This document shows positions 1 to 7,749 of a stretch of 16,470 bases of DNA, piece after piece (within the stretch, counting starts at the first letter, position 1; each line of letters opens with the position of its first letter). Position numbers and translations under genes: made by a program. The stretch covers positions 1-16,470 of the forward strand of contig JAGVKR010000281.1 of NCBI GenBank assembly GCA_020050375.1. Reading direction: 5' to 3'. The notes beneath the pieces were generated by a model. That model searched no databases. It was not told the DNA's origin and was given only the letters and a program-made list of their open reading frames with translations. The DNA is from Planctomycetales bacterium. GTDB lineage: Bacteria; Planctomycetota; Planctomycetia; Planctomycetales; Planctomycetaceae.

Positions 1-558
1 CTGGCGGCGCTGGCCGGAATCGCTGGCGCGCACCCCGAGGCCCCGAGCTGGAAGGCTCATGCCCGCTACGTCCGCGACGTCTCGGGGGAAATCGTGCGGT
101 CGGCGTCGGCCAATGGAGACAAGTTTTATAAGCCAACGAGGGCCGCCTTCGACAAGCTCGACGCCTTGCTGTCGGGAAGCAAACCTCCCGATCTCGAGGA
201 GGCGGCTGAAAAAGTTCTCTTCAGCGAGGTCGTCACCCGCGTTCCGCTGATGTATCGTATGGAGCGGGCCTTCAATTATATGAAGCTCAACGTCAACACC
301 GAGGCGCTATTGAAAAAGGAATCGTCGAAGGTTGCGCACGAAGGGGCGGTGCTTGCCGCATTGGCGAAGGTCATCGCGTCGCCGGGCTACGACGATGCCG
401 ACCTCGACGAGTATCAGGAGTTTGCCGGCGAACTGCAGAGCTGCGGAACTGGCGTCATCGAAGCCGCGAAGAACGGAGACTTTCAGGCATACACGGCCGC
501 CCTCGATCGCGGTCACAAGGCTTGCACGCAATGTCACGACAACTTCAAGAACAACTGA
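1..558 (+). CDS. Cytochrome c-like (class II / c'-type) protein, 5' end outside window
   Basis: The frame is open from base 1 to the TGA at 556-558, giving 185 residues; the true start lies upstream of the window and the in-frame GTG at 94 is only an internal codon. A single heme c attachment motif CTQCH (Cys175, Cys178, His179 of the visible part) lies seven residues from the C-terminus, the position typical of class II cytochromes c, which are four-helix bundles. The rest is alanine-rich and helical. The two halves resemble each other: residues 1-58 and 118-179 share LAALA, a central Tyr, a 'GD' and 'AA' spaced alike, but the first half has no CxxCH. This suggests a duplicated domain with one heme site lost. 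Likely exported and involved in electron transfer or heme binding. The heme motif is seen; the family and role are inferred. Confidence 0.8.
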   Translation: MAALAGIAGAHPEAPSWKAHARYVRDVSGEIVRSASANGDKFYKPTRAAFDKLDALLSGSKPPDLEEAAEKVLFSEVVTRVPLMYRMERAFNYMKLNVNTEALLKKESSKVAHEGAVLAALAKVIASPGYDDADLDEYQEFAGELQSCGTGVIEAAKNGDFQAYTAALDRGHKACTQCHDNFKNN

Positions 559-684
559 CGGTCGGAGCCGGGGCTTCAACCGTTTCACCGGCGGTACGAT
601 CCAACTCCGGCCAATGCCGCTCTATTGAATGGAATTCATCGATGCCGATCCGGTCAAGTCACCGAGCTCAGTCAGATCAAACGG

Positions 685-785
685 GTGCCACGGCCAGCGA
701 CCAGCGGGAGTCGGCCGTGCGACTCGCGAGGAGACCTTCCGAGACGTGCGCACGGCCGACTTCCTTCGGGCGCTGGCCGTGGCAC
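685..785. repeat. 101-bp palindromic repeat, copy 1 (MITE/REP-like)
   Basis: The element begins GTGCCACGGCCAGCG and ends CGCTGGCCGTGGCAC, a perfect 15-bp inverted repeat. Inside it a second inverted pair (AGTCGGCCGTGCG against CGCACGGCCGACT) lets the whole unit fold as a nested hairpin. A second copy of exactly the same length lies at 3894-3994 in the same orientation, about 85% identical by eye. No transposase is encoded. A GGGAG at 706-710 and a GTG at 717 sit inside this copy and may start the protease gene. Confidence 0.85.
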
Positions 786-1784
786 TCGCCTGTCGATTCC
801 CGTCCTGGGAAGAATTGCCCGGCTGTTGCGCGTCATTGCGCCGCGCTATTGCTGGCCTGGGTCTCGTTCGGGTTGATACTGTCGCCCGCGCGGGGAGACG
901 TGATCGAGCTCAAGACGGGGCAGAAGATCGAGGGGGAAGTCCTCAAAGATGCCGGGGGAGAGTTGATCGTCGACCTGGGGGTCGACATCGTGAAGATTCC
1001 CGTGTCGCAGGTCAAATCGCGCCAGGCCAGCGCCGCGACGCCAGCCGCGACGACGGAAGGCAAGACCGACAAGAACGACATCTACAGCACGACCGAGCTT
1101 CCGGTGCGGAGCATCAAGGACCTGACGCTGAAATTCGGCGAAGGGGTGGTGCTCGTCCAGACGCCGAGCGGCCTGGGGTCGGGGTTCATCATCGATGAGC
1201 GCGGTTACTGCGTGACCAATTATCACGTCGTCGAGCAGGAAACGCGGATTGCCGTGACGATCTATCACCGCAACGCCAACGGCGAATTTGTCCGCCGGCG
1301 GATCGACGAAGTGGCGATTGTGGCCCTCAACCCGTTTTTCGATCTGGCTTTGCTTCAGGTTCCCGTTCAGAAAGACCTGAAGTTCCAGAACGTCTTTCTG
1401 GCGCGACAGAACGACCAGCGCGAGGGAGACGAAGTTTTTGCAATCGGCAATCCGCTGGGGCTCGAGCGCTCGGTTTCACAGGGAATCATCAGCACGCGCA
1501 ATCGCAACTTCCAGGGACTGACATTCATCCAGACGACGGCCGAGATCAATCCGGGCAACAGCGGCGGACCGCTGTTCAATCTGCGCGGCGAGGTAGTGGG
1601 CGTCACCAACATGAAACTGCTTCACGGCGAAGGGCTGGGATTCGCCATTCCCGTGGCGTACGTCAAGCATTTTCTCGACAACCGCGAAGCGTTCGCCTTC
1701 GACAAGAACAACCCGAACACCGGGCACCGCTACCTCGAAGCGCCGCGCCGAAAAAAGTTCGCCCCGGTCCCGCCCGCGCCGTAG
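717..1784 (+). CDS. Secreted trypsin-like serine protease with N-terminal LSm/SH3-like domain
   Basis: Numbered from GTG 717 (355 residues), the catalytic triad can be read as His170 (NYHVV), Asp209 (FDLALL) and Ser282 (NPGNSGGP), as in HtrA/DegP-type proteases. There is no PDZ domain: the protein ends about 70 residues after the Ser with a basic, proline-rich tail. A hydrophobic export segment ([15 protein letters not shown]) precedes the mature part, which starts near Asp61 with a small beta domain ([13 protein letters not shown]...) of the LSm/SH3 type often found in planctomycete secreted proteins. The start is unresolved. GTG 717 has GGGAG six bases upstream but lies within the 101-bp repeat; ATG 642 and ATG 522 (the latter inside the cytochrome gene) are alternatives; no ATG or GTG lies between the repeat and the signal segment. 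Probably a periplasmic quality-control or processing protease; substrate unknown. Confidence 0.88.
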   Translation: MRLARRPSETCARPTSFGRWPWHSPVDSRPGKNCPAVARHCAALLLAWVSFGLILSPARGDVIELKTGQKIEGEVLKDAGGELIVDLGVDIVKIPVSQVKSRQASAATPAATTEGKTDKNDIYSTTELPVRSIKDLTLKFGEGVVLVQTPSGLGSGFIIDERGYCVTNYHVVEQETRIAVTIYHRNANGEFVRRRIDEVAIVALNPFFDLALLQVPVQKDLKFQNVFLARQNDQREGDEVFAIGNPLGLERSVSQGIISTRNRNFQGLTFIQTTAEINPGNSGGPLFNLRGEVVGVTNMKLLHGEGLGFAIPVAYVKHFLDNREAFAFDKNNPNTGHRYLEAPRRKKFAPVPPAP

Positions 1785-1966
1785 CCCGTAGCACGGACTG
1801 TTAGTCCGTGCGTTGGCGCACGGCCCATCGATGCGTCGCAATTCAATGGGTGACTCCAGATTGCCCACAAGATTGCAGGTTGCGAATTGTTTGCGAAAGG
1901 GACAAGACGCGCGATCACGGATCTTCGTTTGGCGCCACGCACGGGCTGACAGCCTGTGCTACAGGC
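1784..1966. repeat. 183-bp element with inverted ends (MITE-like)
   Basis: The ends are inverted copies of each other: 1784-1819 matches the reverse complement of 1932-1966 with a few substitutions and one gap. Each arm is itself a small hairpin: 1791-1811 pairs GCACGGACT with AGTCCGTGC around GTT, and 1940-1960 pairs GCACGGGCT with AGCCTGTGC around GAC. The left end abuts the protease stop codon. About 110 bp of non-coding DNA separate the arms. No transposase. Short hairpins of this kind are common between planctomycete genes, in my experience of the group. Confidence 0.7.
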
Positions 1967-2118
1967 CCTGGAATCGTCGCGACGGCCGACTCAATTCTGA
2001 CACCGTCCGGATTGCAGCGGGTAATATGGGGAGGTATGAATGCGCCTCCCTACGGATTTGCGGCGCGCGAATGCGGGCTCCCACCGTTGCTTCACACTCG
2101 ATCGAAAGGCGATTTTTC

Positions 2119-3861
2119 ATGAACGTGCGTTCCCGGACGGTGGTGCTCCTGCTCGCGGCTCAGGTGGCGATTCTGGCTTGGTCGGGGGCGCTCTCGGCCG
2201 ACGACGCCATTCCCTGCGAGCGACGGCTTCCGCGCGACGTGGTGGCCTACGTTTCGTTCCGCAATATCGCCGAATTCCGCACCCAATGGGCACAGACGCT
2301 GACCGGCCAGCTCTGGCGCGACGACTCGCTGGCTGATTTTCGGCCAGCGATCGAGACGCAGCTCGCCGAGAAGTGGAAAGAGCACCAGGATTACGTCGGC
2401 CTCACCCTCCCGGAGCTGCTGGACATTCCCCACGGTGAGCTCGTCGTGGCGCTCGCCATTCAAAGCGATGGCAAGCCCGGGGCGGTGACGCTCGTCGACT
2501 TCGGCGAGAAGGCCGACGCGGTGGCCAAGATGGTCGAAAAGTTGAGCGAAGAAGCCAAAAACCAGCAGCTCGATCGCGCGGAAGAAGAATTTGAAGACAC
2601 AAAGTTGATCGTCTATCGTCGCGCGGCGGCGGAAGAGAACAAGCCGCCGCAGGACACAGTTGCGTATTTCATCAAAGACACTTTTCTTGTGGTCGGCAAC
2701 GGTGCGGCTTCCCTGAAAGGGGTCCTCAATCGCTGGGACGGAAAACACGACCAGACACTCGCCGAGAACCCCGTCTTCCGCTACGTTGCCGACAAGACGC
2801 GCGACGAGCAGCAGGAAGCGGCCCCGCTGATGACGTGGTTCATCGACCCGCTCGGTCTCGTCAAAGCGGCGTTGGCCGCCAGCCCGCAGGCCCCGCCGCA
2901 GGCCAGTCTCATCGTGACGATGCTCCCCCTTCTGGGAGTCGACAAGTTCAAGGGGGTCGGCGGCAGCTTCGACATGGCTCGGAGCGATTTCGACATGGTC
3001 AGCCGGACGCTGATTTACTTCGAGCCTCCCGTCCGCGGAGCGCTCAACATGTTTCAGTTCGACGTTGATGGACAGTCGCCGCCCAAATGGGTGAGCGATC
3101 AGGCGTCGAGTTACTTCGCGATCAACTGGAATCTTGGCAAGGCCTACGGCGCCGCGGAGTCGCTGTTCGATTCGTTCCAGGGGGCCGGCGCATTTTCAAA
3201 AATCATCCAGCAACTGGCCGACCACGAACAGTCGGGGGGCGTGCATCTCAAGAAAGATCTCATCGACCAGTTGACCGGCAAGGTCCAGGTGGTTGGCGAA
3301 TCGTCCGGAAGCGATGACGACGATTCCGAGAAATATCTGATCGCCGTTGAAGCCCGTAATGTCGCTGGCGCCAAGGCCACGCTCCGCAAAATGGCGCAGA
3401 TTCCCGGTGTGCAGGTCAAGGAACGGGAGTTCCAGGGAGAAACCATTTACGAAATCGGCTCCGACGACGGGGAAGATTCGCCCCCGATGGGAATTGTCAT
3501 CGCCGAAAATCACCTGATGTTCGGCACCGACGTGAAACTGCTGGAGCGCGTGTTGCGCGGCACCGAAGGACGCGAAACGCTGGCTGACTCGCCGAGTTAC
3601 AAGCGGATCGCAAAACGCTTCCCCGAGAAGACCTCCTCGATCAGCTATAACAAGGAAGACAACTCGGCGCAATCGCTCCTGGCATTTCTCAAGTCGCCCG
3701 CTTCGGCACAGTTGCTCGGTGAGGATGCCGCCGAAATCGCCTCGAAGTTGCCGTCGATCGACGTGCTCAAGAAATACCTGACCTCCTCAGGGAGCTATAT
3801 GCAACCCGACGAGCGGGGCCTCAAGATCACCAGCTTCAGCCTGAAGAAAGAGGCGGATTAG
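2119..3861 (+). CDS. Secreted protein of unknown function with internal duplication (DUF3352-like?)
   Basis: 580 residues from ATG 2119, chosen because AAAGG (2106-2110) lies at ribosome-binding distance and a clear signal peptide follows: MNVRSR, hydrophobic core VVLLLAAQVAILAW, likely cleavage after ALSA. The reading frame stays open upstream to 1813, but that part covers the 183-bp element and reads as junk. The mature protein is acidic and soluble-looking, with no further membrane segment. Two stretches are similar: about 188-226 and 464-501 share a pattern V/F-G-x4-L-x2-VL-x-R, then TLA-E/D-N/S-P and an aromatic residue. This suggests two related half-domains. The style recalls planctomycete secreted proteins labelled DUF3352, but I cannot confirm this. 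No catalytic motif seen. It follows the protease in the same direction with a repeat-filled gap of 334 bp, so co-transcription is uncertain. Confidence 0.85.
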   Translation: MNVRSRTVVLLLAAQVAILAWSGALSADDAIPCERRLPRDVVAYVSFRNIAEFRTQWAQTLTGQLWRDDSLADFRPAIETQLAEKWKEHQDYVGLTLPELLDIPHGELVVALAIQSDGKPGAVTLVDFGEKADAVAKMVEKLSEEAKNQQLDRAEEEFEDTKLIVYRRAAAEENKPPQDTVAYFIKDTFLVVGNGAASLKGVLNRWDGKHDQTLAENPVFRYVADKTRDEQQEAAPLMTWFIDPLGLVKAALAASPQAPPQASLIVTMLPLLGVDKFKGVGGSFDMARSDFDMVSRTLIYFEPPVRGALNMFQFDVDGQSPPKWVSDQASSYFAINWNLGKAYGAAESLFDSFQGAGAFSKIIQQLADHEQSGGVHLKKDLIDQLTGKVQVVGESSGSDDDDSEKYLIAVEARNVAGAKATLRKMAQIPGVQVKEREFQGETIYEIGSDDGEDSPPMGIVIAENHLMFGTDVKLLERVLRGTEGRETLADSPSYKRIAKRFPEKTSSISYNKEDNSAQSLLAFLKSPASAQLLGEDAAEIASKLPSIDVLKKYLTSSGSYMQPDERGLKITSFSLKKEAD

Positions 3862-3893
3862 ATCAGCCACGTTGACTTCGATGATATTGATGA

Positions 3894-3994
3894 GTGCCAC
3901 GGCCAGCGACCAACGGGAGTCGGCCGTGCGACTCGCGAGGAATCGCTCCGAGACGTTCACACGGCCGAGTCGCTTTGCTCCCTGGCCGTGGCAC
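3894..3994. repeat. 101-bp palindromic repeat, copy 2
   Basis: Same length and orientation as the copy at 685-785. Terminal inverted repeats GTGCCACGGCCAG and CTGGCCGTGGCAC match over 13 bp. The first 48 bases differ from copy 1 at a single position, whereas the right half has diverged more, which also weakens internal pairing. It lies between the 580-residue protein and the 3' end of the minus-strand reductase gene, two genes that converge here, so it could also serve as a transcription-ending hairpin; there is no clear T-run. Confidence 0.85.
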
Positions 3995-3996
3995 CC

Positions 3997-4028
3997 AATC
4001 TATCGAAATAAGAATCTATCGAAATAAG
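3997..4028. repeat. 16-bp perfect tandem duplication
   Basis: AATCTATCGAAATAAG occurs twice back to back, directly after the 101-bp repeat. It is AT-rich compared with its surroundings. It may be a slippage product or a remnant of an insertion event at this site. Confidence 0.9.
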
Positions 4029-4069
4029 ATTGACGTGGCAGTTGCCGAGTTCGTCGTTTGCGCCTGGGG

Positions 4070-5239
4070 CTATTGGTCATCCCGCATTTGATCGAAGATG
4101 CTGCGGCTGAGTGATTGCGTCGCGCACAGCGGAAGGTAGCTGGTGAACCTGGGGGGCGGCGGCATCCCCTCCGCCAGCAATCGGCTGTTGTCGAACACCT
4201 CGGCATCAAGCGTGACGAACTGAAAGTAGAGCCGCAGTGCCATCAGCAGATGGTCCACGTTCCCCGGCCCGAGGAGGGCGGGGATCCGGTCCCGTTCGCT
4301 CTCGATTGTGGCAAAGTCCACGATGCGGAACGGGTTCTCGGGCCGTTCGCCACAGCAGCGGGCAAAGACCGCCGAGATTTCGTGCCAGGTGACGCAGCTC
4401 CCCACGCCGGCCGAAACGTGATACCGGCGATGCTGCAAATCGGGCTTGAACAAAAGGAACAGCAGCGCTTGGGCAACCCAGTCGACGGGGACGACGTCTT
4501 CGCGAACATCAAGTGGGCGCGCGTAGCGGCGGAGCAGGTCGACCGTGCGATAAAACCAGAAGAGACTCGATGACGGCCGGCAGCCAAGCCGCGTGTGTCC
4601 GACGACGACCGACGGACGAGCGACAACCAGCGGCAGTTCGGGGGCCGTGTTCTCGAGGAGCATCTCGCATTCGGCCTTCGAGTTGGTGTATTCGACGATG
4701 TGCCGCACGCCGTCGCGCGGCGAGTCGTCTTCGTGGACGATCGTCCCGCCACCGTCGCCGCAACAATAGGCCGTCCCGACGTACAGGAACCGTTTCAAGC
4801 CGGCGACCGGCCGCATGCGATGGGCGAGCATCATCGCCCCGAGGATGTTCGTGTGCCGCACGCCGCGGACCGAGCGAAACGAGGTGTTCGAGGCGAGGTG
4901 CAAAACGTGTGAGACCTCCTCGAGCCGCGGGGCGGGTTGCCGTTTGTCTGGTCCCACATCCAGCAATGGTGCCGAGCCGCTCAATCGCGCATCGTCGAGA
5001 CTGTGCGGATCGGTCAGATCTCCGTGGATCACCCAACACGACTTCAGTGCAGATTCCACCCGCGCCAGATCGACGAACCGGCCGAGCGACCGGCGAACGC
5101 GCTCGGCGGCCGCCGTGGCCGTCTCGCCGCGGACCAACAGCAGCGTTCGACAGCCGGCGTGCGAATCGAGCAACTCGGCCAAAGTGGCTCCGCCGATGAA
5201 CCCGGTGGAGCCGGTCAGCAAAACGGTCGCGTCAATCAT
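4070..5239 (-). CDS. NAD(P)-dependent thioester-reductase/epimerase-like SDR
   Basis: 389 residues from the ATG at 5237-5239, where the Rossmann fold begins at once (MIDATVLLTGSTGFIGG, residues 1-17). Upstream in-frame codons give an Arg-rich leader unlike the family. Extended-SDR features are visible: TGSTGFIG nucleotide-binding loop, GDLT at 73-76, YVGTAY with Thr156 at the Ser/Thr position, and Tyr184-x3-Lys188 (YTNSK). LVVARPSVVVG follows, as in the male-sterility/thioester-reductase branch (Pfam NAD_binding_4), which reduces acyl thioesters to aldehydes or alcohols. It lacks an attached adenylation or carrier domain, so it would act on a CoA or a separate carrier protein. Nucleoside-sugar epimerase chemistry cannot be excluded. 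Cytoplasmic; no signal peptide. It is divergent from the class III aminotransferase across 182 bp, which suggests a shared control region. Family certain, substrate unknown. Confidence 0.85.
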   Translation of the reverse strand: MIDATVLLTGSTGFIGGATLAELLDSHAGCRTLLLVRGETATAAAERVRRSLGRFVDLARVESALKSCWVIHGDLTDPHSLDDARLSGSAPLLDVGPDKRQPAPRLEEVSHVLHLASNTSFRSVRGVRHTNILGAMMLAHRMRPVAGLKRFLYVGTAYCCGDGGGTIVHEDDSPRDGVRHIVEYTNSKAECEMLLENTAPELPLVVARPSVVVGHTRLGCRPSSSLFWFYRTVDLLRRYARPLDVREDVVPVDWVAQALLFLLFKPDLQHRRYHVSAGVGSCVTWHEISAVFARCCGERPENPFRIVDFATIESERDRIPALLGPGNVDHLLMALRLYFQFVTLDAEVFDNSRLLAEGMPPPPRFTSYLPLCATQSLSRSIFDQMRDDQ

Positions 5240-5421
5240 CGTCTCTGATGTCCCGTGATCGAGAGGACGACACTTTGAGGTCAAACGACACCGGCGCCGC
5301 TGGCGAGCAAGAGACCCTGCACACGCCTCGCGGAGACGGTGAGTATCGTACCAGATCGAGCGTTTCAACCAATTGCGGGCGTATTCTCTTCAGGACGCTG
5401 TCATTCGCCGTCCGCCTCATT
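5240..5421. promoter_or_regulatory. Divergent intergenic region between reductase and aminotransferase genes
   Basis: 182 bp between two diverging starts, so it should hold both promoters. I see no convincing -35/-10 pair or long palindrome, and no strong ribosome-binding site before the 5422 ATG. Called from gene arrangement only. It shrinks or grows if the aminotransferase starts elsewhere. Confidence 0.35.
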
Positions 5422-6840
5422 ATGATGAATGCCGATGCGTTCCCACCGTGCTCCCGCAACAGGATGCCTTCCGCCGTGCCAGAGCAGCTCAGTCCGGTCG
5501 TGACCGACGTTCAATCCCGCGTGCCGCGCTCGATGGAGCTGCACCGGCGGGCAATGGAGTTGATTCCCGGCGGAGCGCAGCTCATCAGTCGCCGGCCGAC
5601 CCGCTATGCCTGCGGCGTCTCGCCGGTCTATGCCCAGCGCGCCAAAGGGGCTCGCTTCTGGGACGTCGACGGACACGAATACATCGACTGGGTCAGCGGG
5701 ATTGGGGCGATCATTCTCGGCTACTGCGATCCGGTCGTGGACGACGCAGTTCGCGATCAAATCGGGAAAGGGGTCAATTTCTCGATCAGCTCCGAGCTGG
5801 AAGTCGAGCTGGCCGAAGAGCTCGTGCGGATGATCCCCTGTGCCGAAATGGTCCGATACACCAAAGGGGGAGGGGACGCCTGTGCGGTTGCGGTTCGCAT
5901 CGCCCGCGGAGCGACGGGACGCGACAAGATTCTATTCTGCGGATACCACGGCTGGCACGACTGGTACCTGGCGGCGAATCTCGACGCCGATGCCGCCCTG
6001 AACAATCATCTCTTTCCCGGTATCGAACCGATCGGGGTCCCGCGGGCGCTCGCCGGCACGGCGATCCCGTTTGCGTTCGGCGACCTGACGTCGCTGGGGG
6101 AGATGTTTGACGCGCATCGCGGAAAAGTCGCGGCGGTCATCATGGAGCCGCTCCGGTCGCAGATGCCTCCCGAAGGCTATCTGGCCGGAGTCGCGCGGCT
6201 CTGTCGCGAGCACGGCGCGGTGCTGATCTTCGACGAAGTCTCGTCGGGATTCCGCTGCGGGCTGCATGCCGCGCAGGGGTTCGTGGGTGTCACCCCCGAT
6301 ATGGCGGTCTTCGCCAAATCGATCTCGAACGGCTATCCGATGGGGGCGGTCGTGGGGCGGCACGAGTTCATGGAGCCGGCGGCGAACATGTTCATCTCCA
6401 GCACGTACTGGAGCGACGCGATCGGCCTTCGCGCATCGCTGGCGACACTCAAGGAAATCCGCCGGCGCGACGTGCCGGCGGGGCTGTTGCGATTTGGAAC
6501 CGAGCTGCAGACGCGCATCAACGCGGCCGCGCGCGACACGGGACTGGCGGTCGAATGCGGCGGACTGGGTTTTCATCCCCATCTGCACTTCGAGTCCGAT
6601 GACCCGCAACTCAAGGCGTTGCTCGCCACGTTGTACATTCAGGAAATGGCCAAGCGCGGGTGCCACGGTTACGCGTCGTTTTACCTGAATGCGGCCCAGG
6701 GACCTGCCGAGCTGGATCAGACCGAAGCGGCGGCCCGCGAAACATTCGCGCTGCTCCGCGACGCCTGGAACAGCGGGACGCTGGAACAACTGCTGGAGTG
6801 CGAATTGCGTCAGGAATCGTTCCGTCGGCTGGTGAGTTAG
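5422..6840 (+). CDS. Class III PLP aminotransferase (glutamate-1-semialdehyde aminomutase-like)
   Basis: 472 residues from ATG 5422; ATG 5425 and ATG 5464 are in frame and equally possible, since none has a strong ribosome-binding site. The frame is open back to 5248, but that would overlap the divergent reductase promoter region. Family landmarks are clear: IPGG near the N-terminus, WDVDGHEYIDW, YHGWHDWYL, MEPLR, the PLP-ring Asp271 in FDEVSSGFR, and the Schiff-base Lys299 in AKSISNGYPMG. The usual 'NSGTEA' is replaced by TKGGGDACAVAVRIAR, so it is probably not the tetrapyrrole enzyme HemL but a paralogue that aminates another aldehyde or ketone. It faces away from a reductase able to make aldehydes and is followed 103 bp on by a PhyH oxygenase, which suggests one small pathway. 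Cytoplasmic. Confidence 0.88.
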   Translation: MMNADAFPPCSRNRMPSAVPEQLSPVVTDVQSRVPRSMELHRRAMELIPGGAQLISRRPTRYACGVSPVYAQRAKGARFWDVDGHEYIDWVSGIGAIILGYCDPVVDDAVRDQIGKGVNFSISSELEVELAEELVRMIPCAEMVRYTKGGGDACAVAVRIARGATGRDKILFCGYHGWHDWYLAANLDADAALNNHLFPGIEPIGVPRALAGTAIPFAFGDLTSLGEMFDAHRGKVAAVIMEPLRSQMPPEGYLAGVARLCREHGAVLIFDEVSSGFRCGLHAAQGFVGVTPDMAVFAKSISNGYPMGAVVGRHEFMEPAANMFISSTYWSDAIGLRASLATLKEIRRRDVPAGLLRFGTELQTRINAAARDTGLAVECGGLGFHPHLHFESDDPQLKALLATLYIQEMAKRGCHGYASFYLNAAQGPAELDQTEAAARETFALLRDAWNSGTLEQLLECELRQESFRRLVS

Positions 6841-6887
6841 CGGGATGAATGGCGGTTGAGTCGTATTGAGTGCTGTTGGTGGTTTGA

Positions 6888-6908
6888 CGGCGGGGATGAA
6901 CCCCGCCG
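6888..6908. terminator. Strong hairpin between aminotransferase and PhyH genes
   Basis: CGGCGGGG pairs with CCCCGCCG around ATGAA: eight G/C pairs with a five-base loop. No T-run follows, so it is not a standard intrinsic terminator. It could be an attenuating or RNA-stabilising hairpin, or another repeat of the palindromic kind seen elsewhere in the window. Confidence 0.45.
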
Positions 6909-6943
6909 CTCGCGGAGGATGAGCCTAGAGGAGACGGACAGCT

Positions 6944-7702
6944 ATGTCTTATGAAAACGCGAAGCGCGATTACGATCGGAATGGTTTTGCCATTGTCCGC
7001 GAGTTTCTGACGGCTGCCGAGCTGGCGACGCTGACGGGCGAGCTCGACCGGTACATCCAGAAAGTCGTCCCGACGCTGCCCGACACAGCGGCCTTCTTTC
7101 AGGATCGCAATCGCCCCGAGACGCTCAAGCAGATGCAGCACATGCAGGGGGACCGGTTCTTCGCCGAATATGTCCGGCACCCGAAGTGGAAGTCGTTGTC
7201 GGAAGCGCTCGTCGGCGAATCGGCGGAATGCGAAACCCCCGAATGGTTCAACAAGCCTCCTGGAGTCGAGCATCCGACGCCGCCGCATCAGGACAATTAT
7301 TATTTCAACCTGGTTCCCCCCAACGTCGCCACGATCTGGCTGGCGCTCGACGTAGTCGACGACGACAACGGCTGTCTCAGGTATGTCGCGGGATCGCACG
7401 AGAGAGGCTTCCGTCCACACGGCCGGTCCAACGTGCTGGGCTTCTCGCAGGGGATTCTCGACTACGGCCCGGAGGACGAGGCCCGCGAAGTGAAGATCCA
7501 TCTCAAGCCGGGCGACGTCGTCGCGCACCACGGCATGACGATTCACCGGGCCGAGCCCAATCGCACGCAGGATCGCCACCGCCGGGCGTTCGCCATGGTC
7601 TTCAAGGGGATCAGTTGCCGGCGCGACGAAGAATCGTTCGCCCGCTACCAGGCGGCGGCGAAGATGCAGCACGAATCGATGGGGCTGAAAGTTGGAAGCT
7701 GA
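6944..7702 (+). CDS. Phytanoyl-CoA dioxygenase (PhyH) family 2-oxoglutarate/Fe(II) oxygenase
   Basis: 252 residues, about the normal size. ATG 6944 has AGAGGAG at 6927-6933, a good ribosome-binding site. The iron facial triad can be read as His115-x-Asp117 (PPHQDNYYF) and a distal His201 (MTIHRAEPN); Arg213/Arg214 (RRAF) is in place to bind the 2-oxoglutarate carboxylate. 'DDDNGCLRYVAGSH' is the typical strand before the distal part of the fold. Members hydroxylate small molecules or acyl groups; the substrate here is unknown. Cytoplasmic. It lies 103 bp after the class III aminotransferase, possibly in one transcript unless the intervening hairpin stops it. The last codons (GLKVGS and stop) merge into a purine-rich repeat, so the original C-terminus may have been overwritten. 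Confidence 0.9.
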   Translation: MSYENAKRDYDRNGFAIVREFLTAAELATLTGELDRYIQKVVPTLPDTAAFFQDRNRPETLKQMQHMQGDRFFAEYVRHPKWKSLSEALVGESAECETPEWFNKPPGVEHPTPPHQDNYYFNLVPPNVATIWLALDVVDDDNGCLRYVAGSHERGFRPHGRSNVLGFSQGILDYGPEDEAREVKIHLKPGDVVAHHGMTIHRAEPNRTQDRHRRAFAMVFKGISCRRDEESFARYQAAAKMQHESMGLKVGS

Positions 7703-7741
7703 GTGTTGAAAGCGGAGAGCCGAAAGCGGAAAGCGGAACAG
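7687..7741. repeat. Purine-rich degenerate repeat (GAAAGCGGA-like units)
   Basis: GAAAGTTGGAAGCTGAG, then TTGAAAGCGGAGAGCCGAAA and AGCGGAAAGCGGAACAGG: irregular copies of a GAAAGCGGA unit starting within the last codons of the PhyH gene and running into the intergenic gap. Low-complexity strings of this style recur between genes in some planctomycetes. Non-coding on the basis of composition. Confidence 0.6.
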
Positions 7742-7749
7742 GAAGCGAT

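Noticed and set aside
685..785. CRISPR repeat
   Set aside because: Only two copies 3.2 kb apart with genes between them; no regular spacers and no cas genes.
685..3994. Composite transposon bounded by the two 101-bp repeats
   Set aside because: Neither repeat is long enough to encode a transposase, and the genes between look like ordinary chromosomal secreted proteins.
5422..6840. HemL, the tetrapyrrole-pathway glutamate-semialdehyde aminomutase
   Set aside because: The NSGTEA-type motif is replaced, and the neighbours are a reductase and an oxygenase rather than heme genes; kept as a family-level call only.
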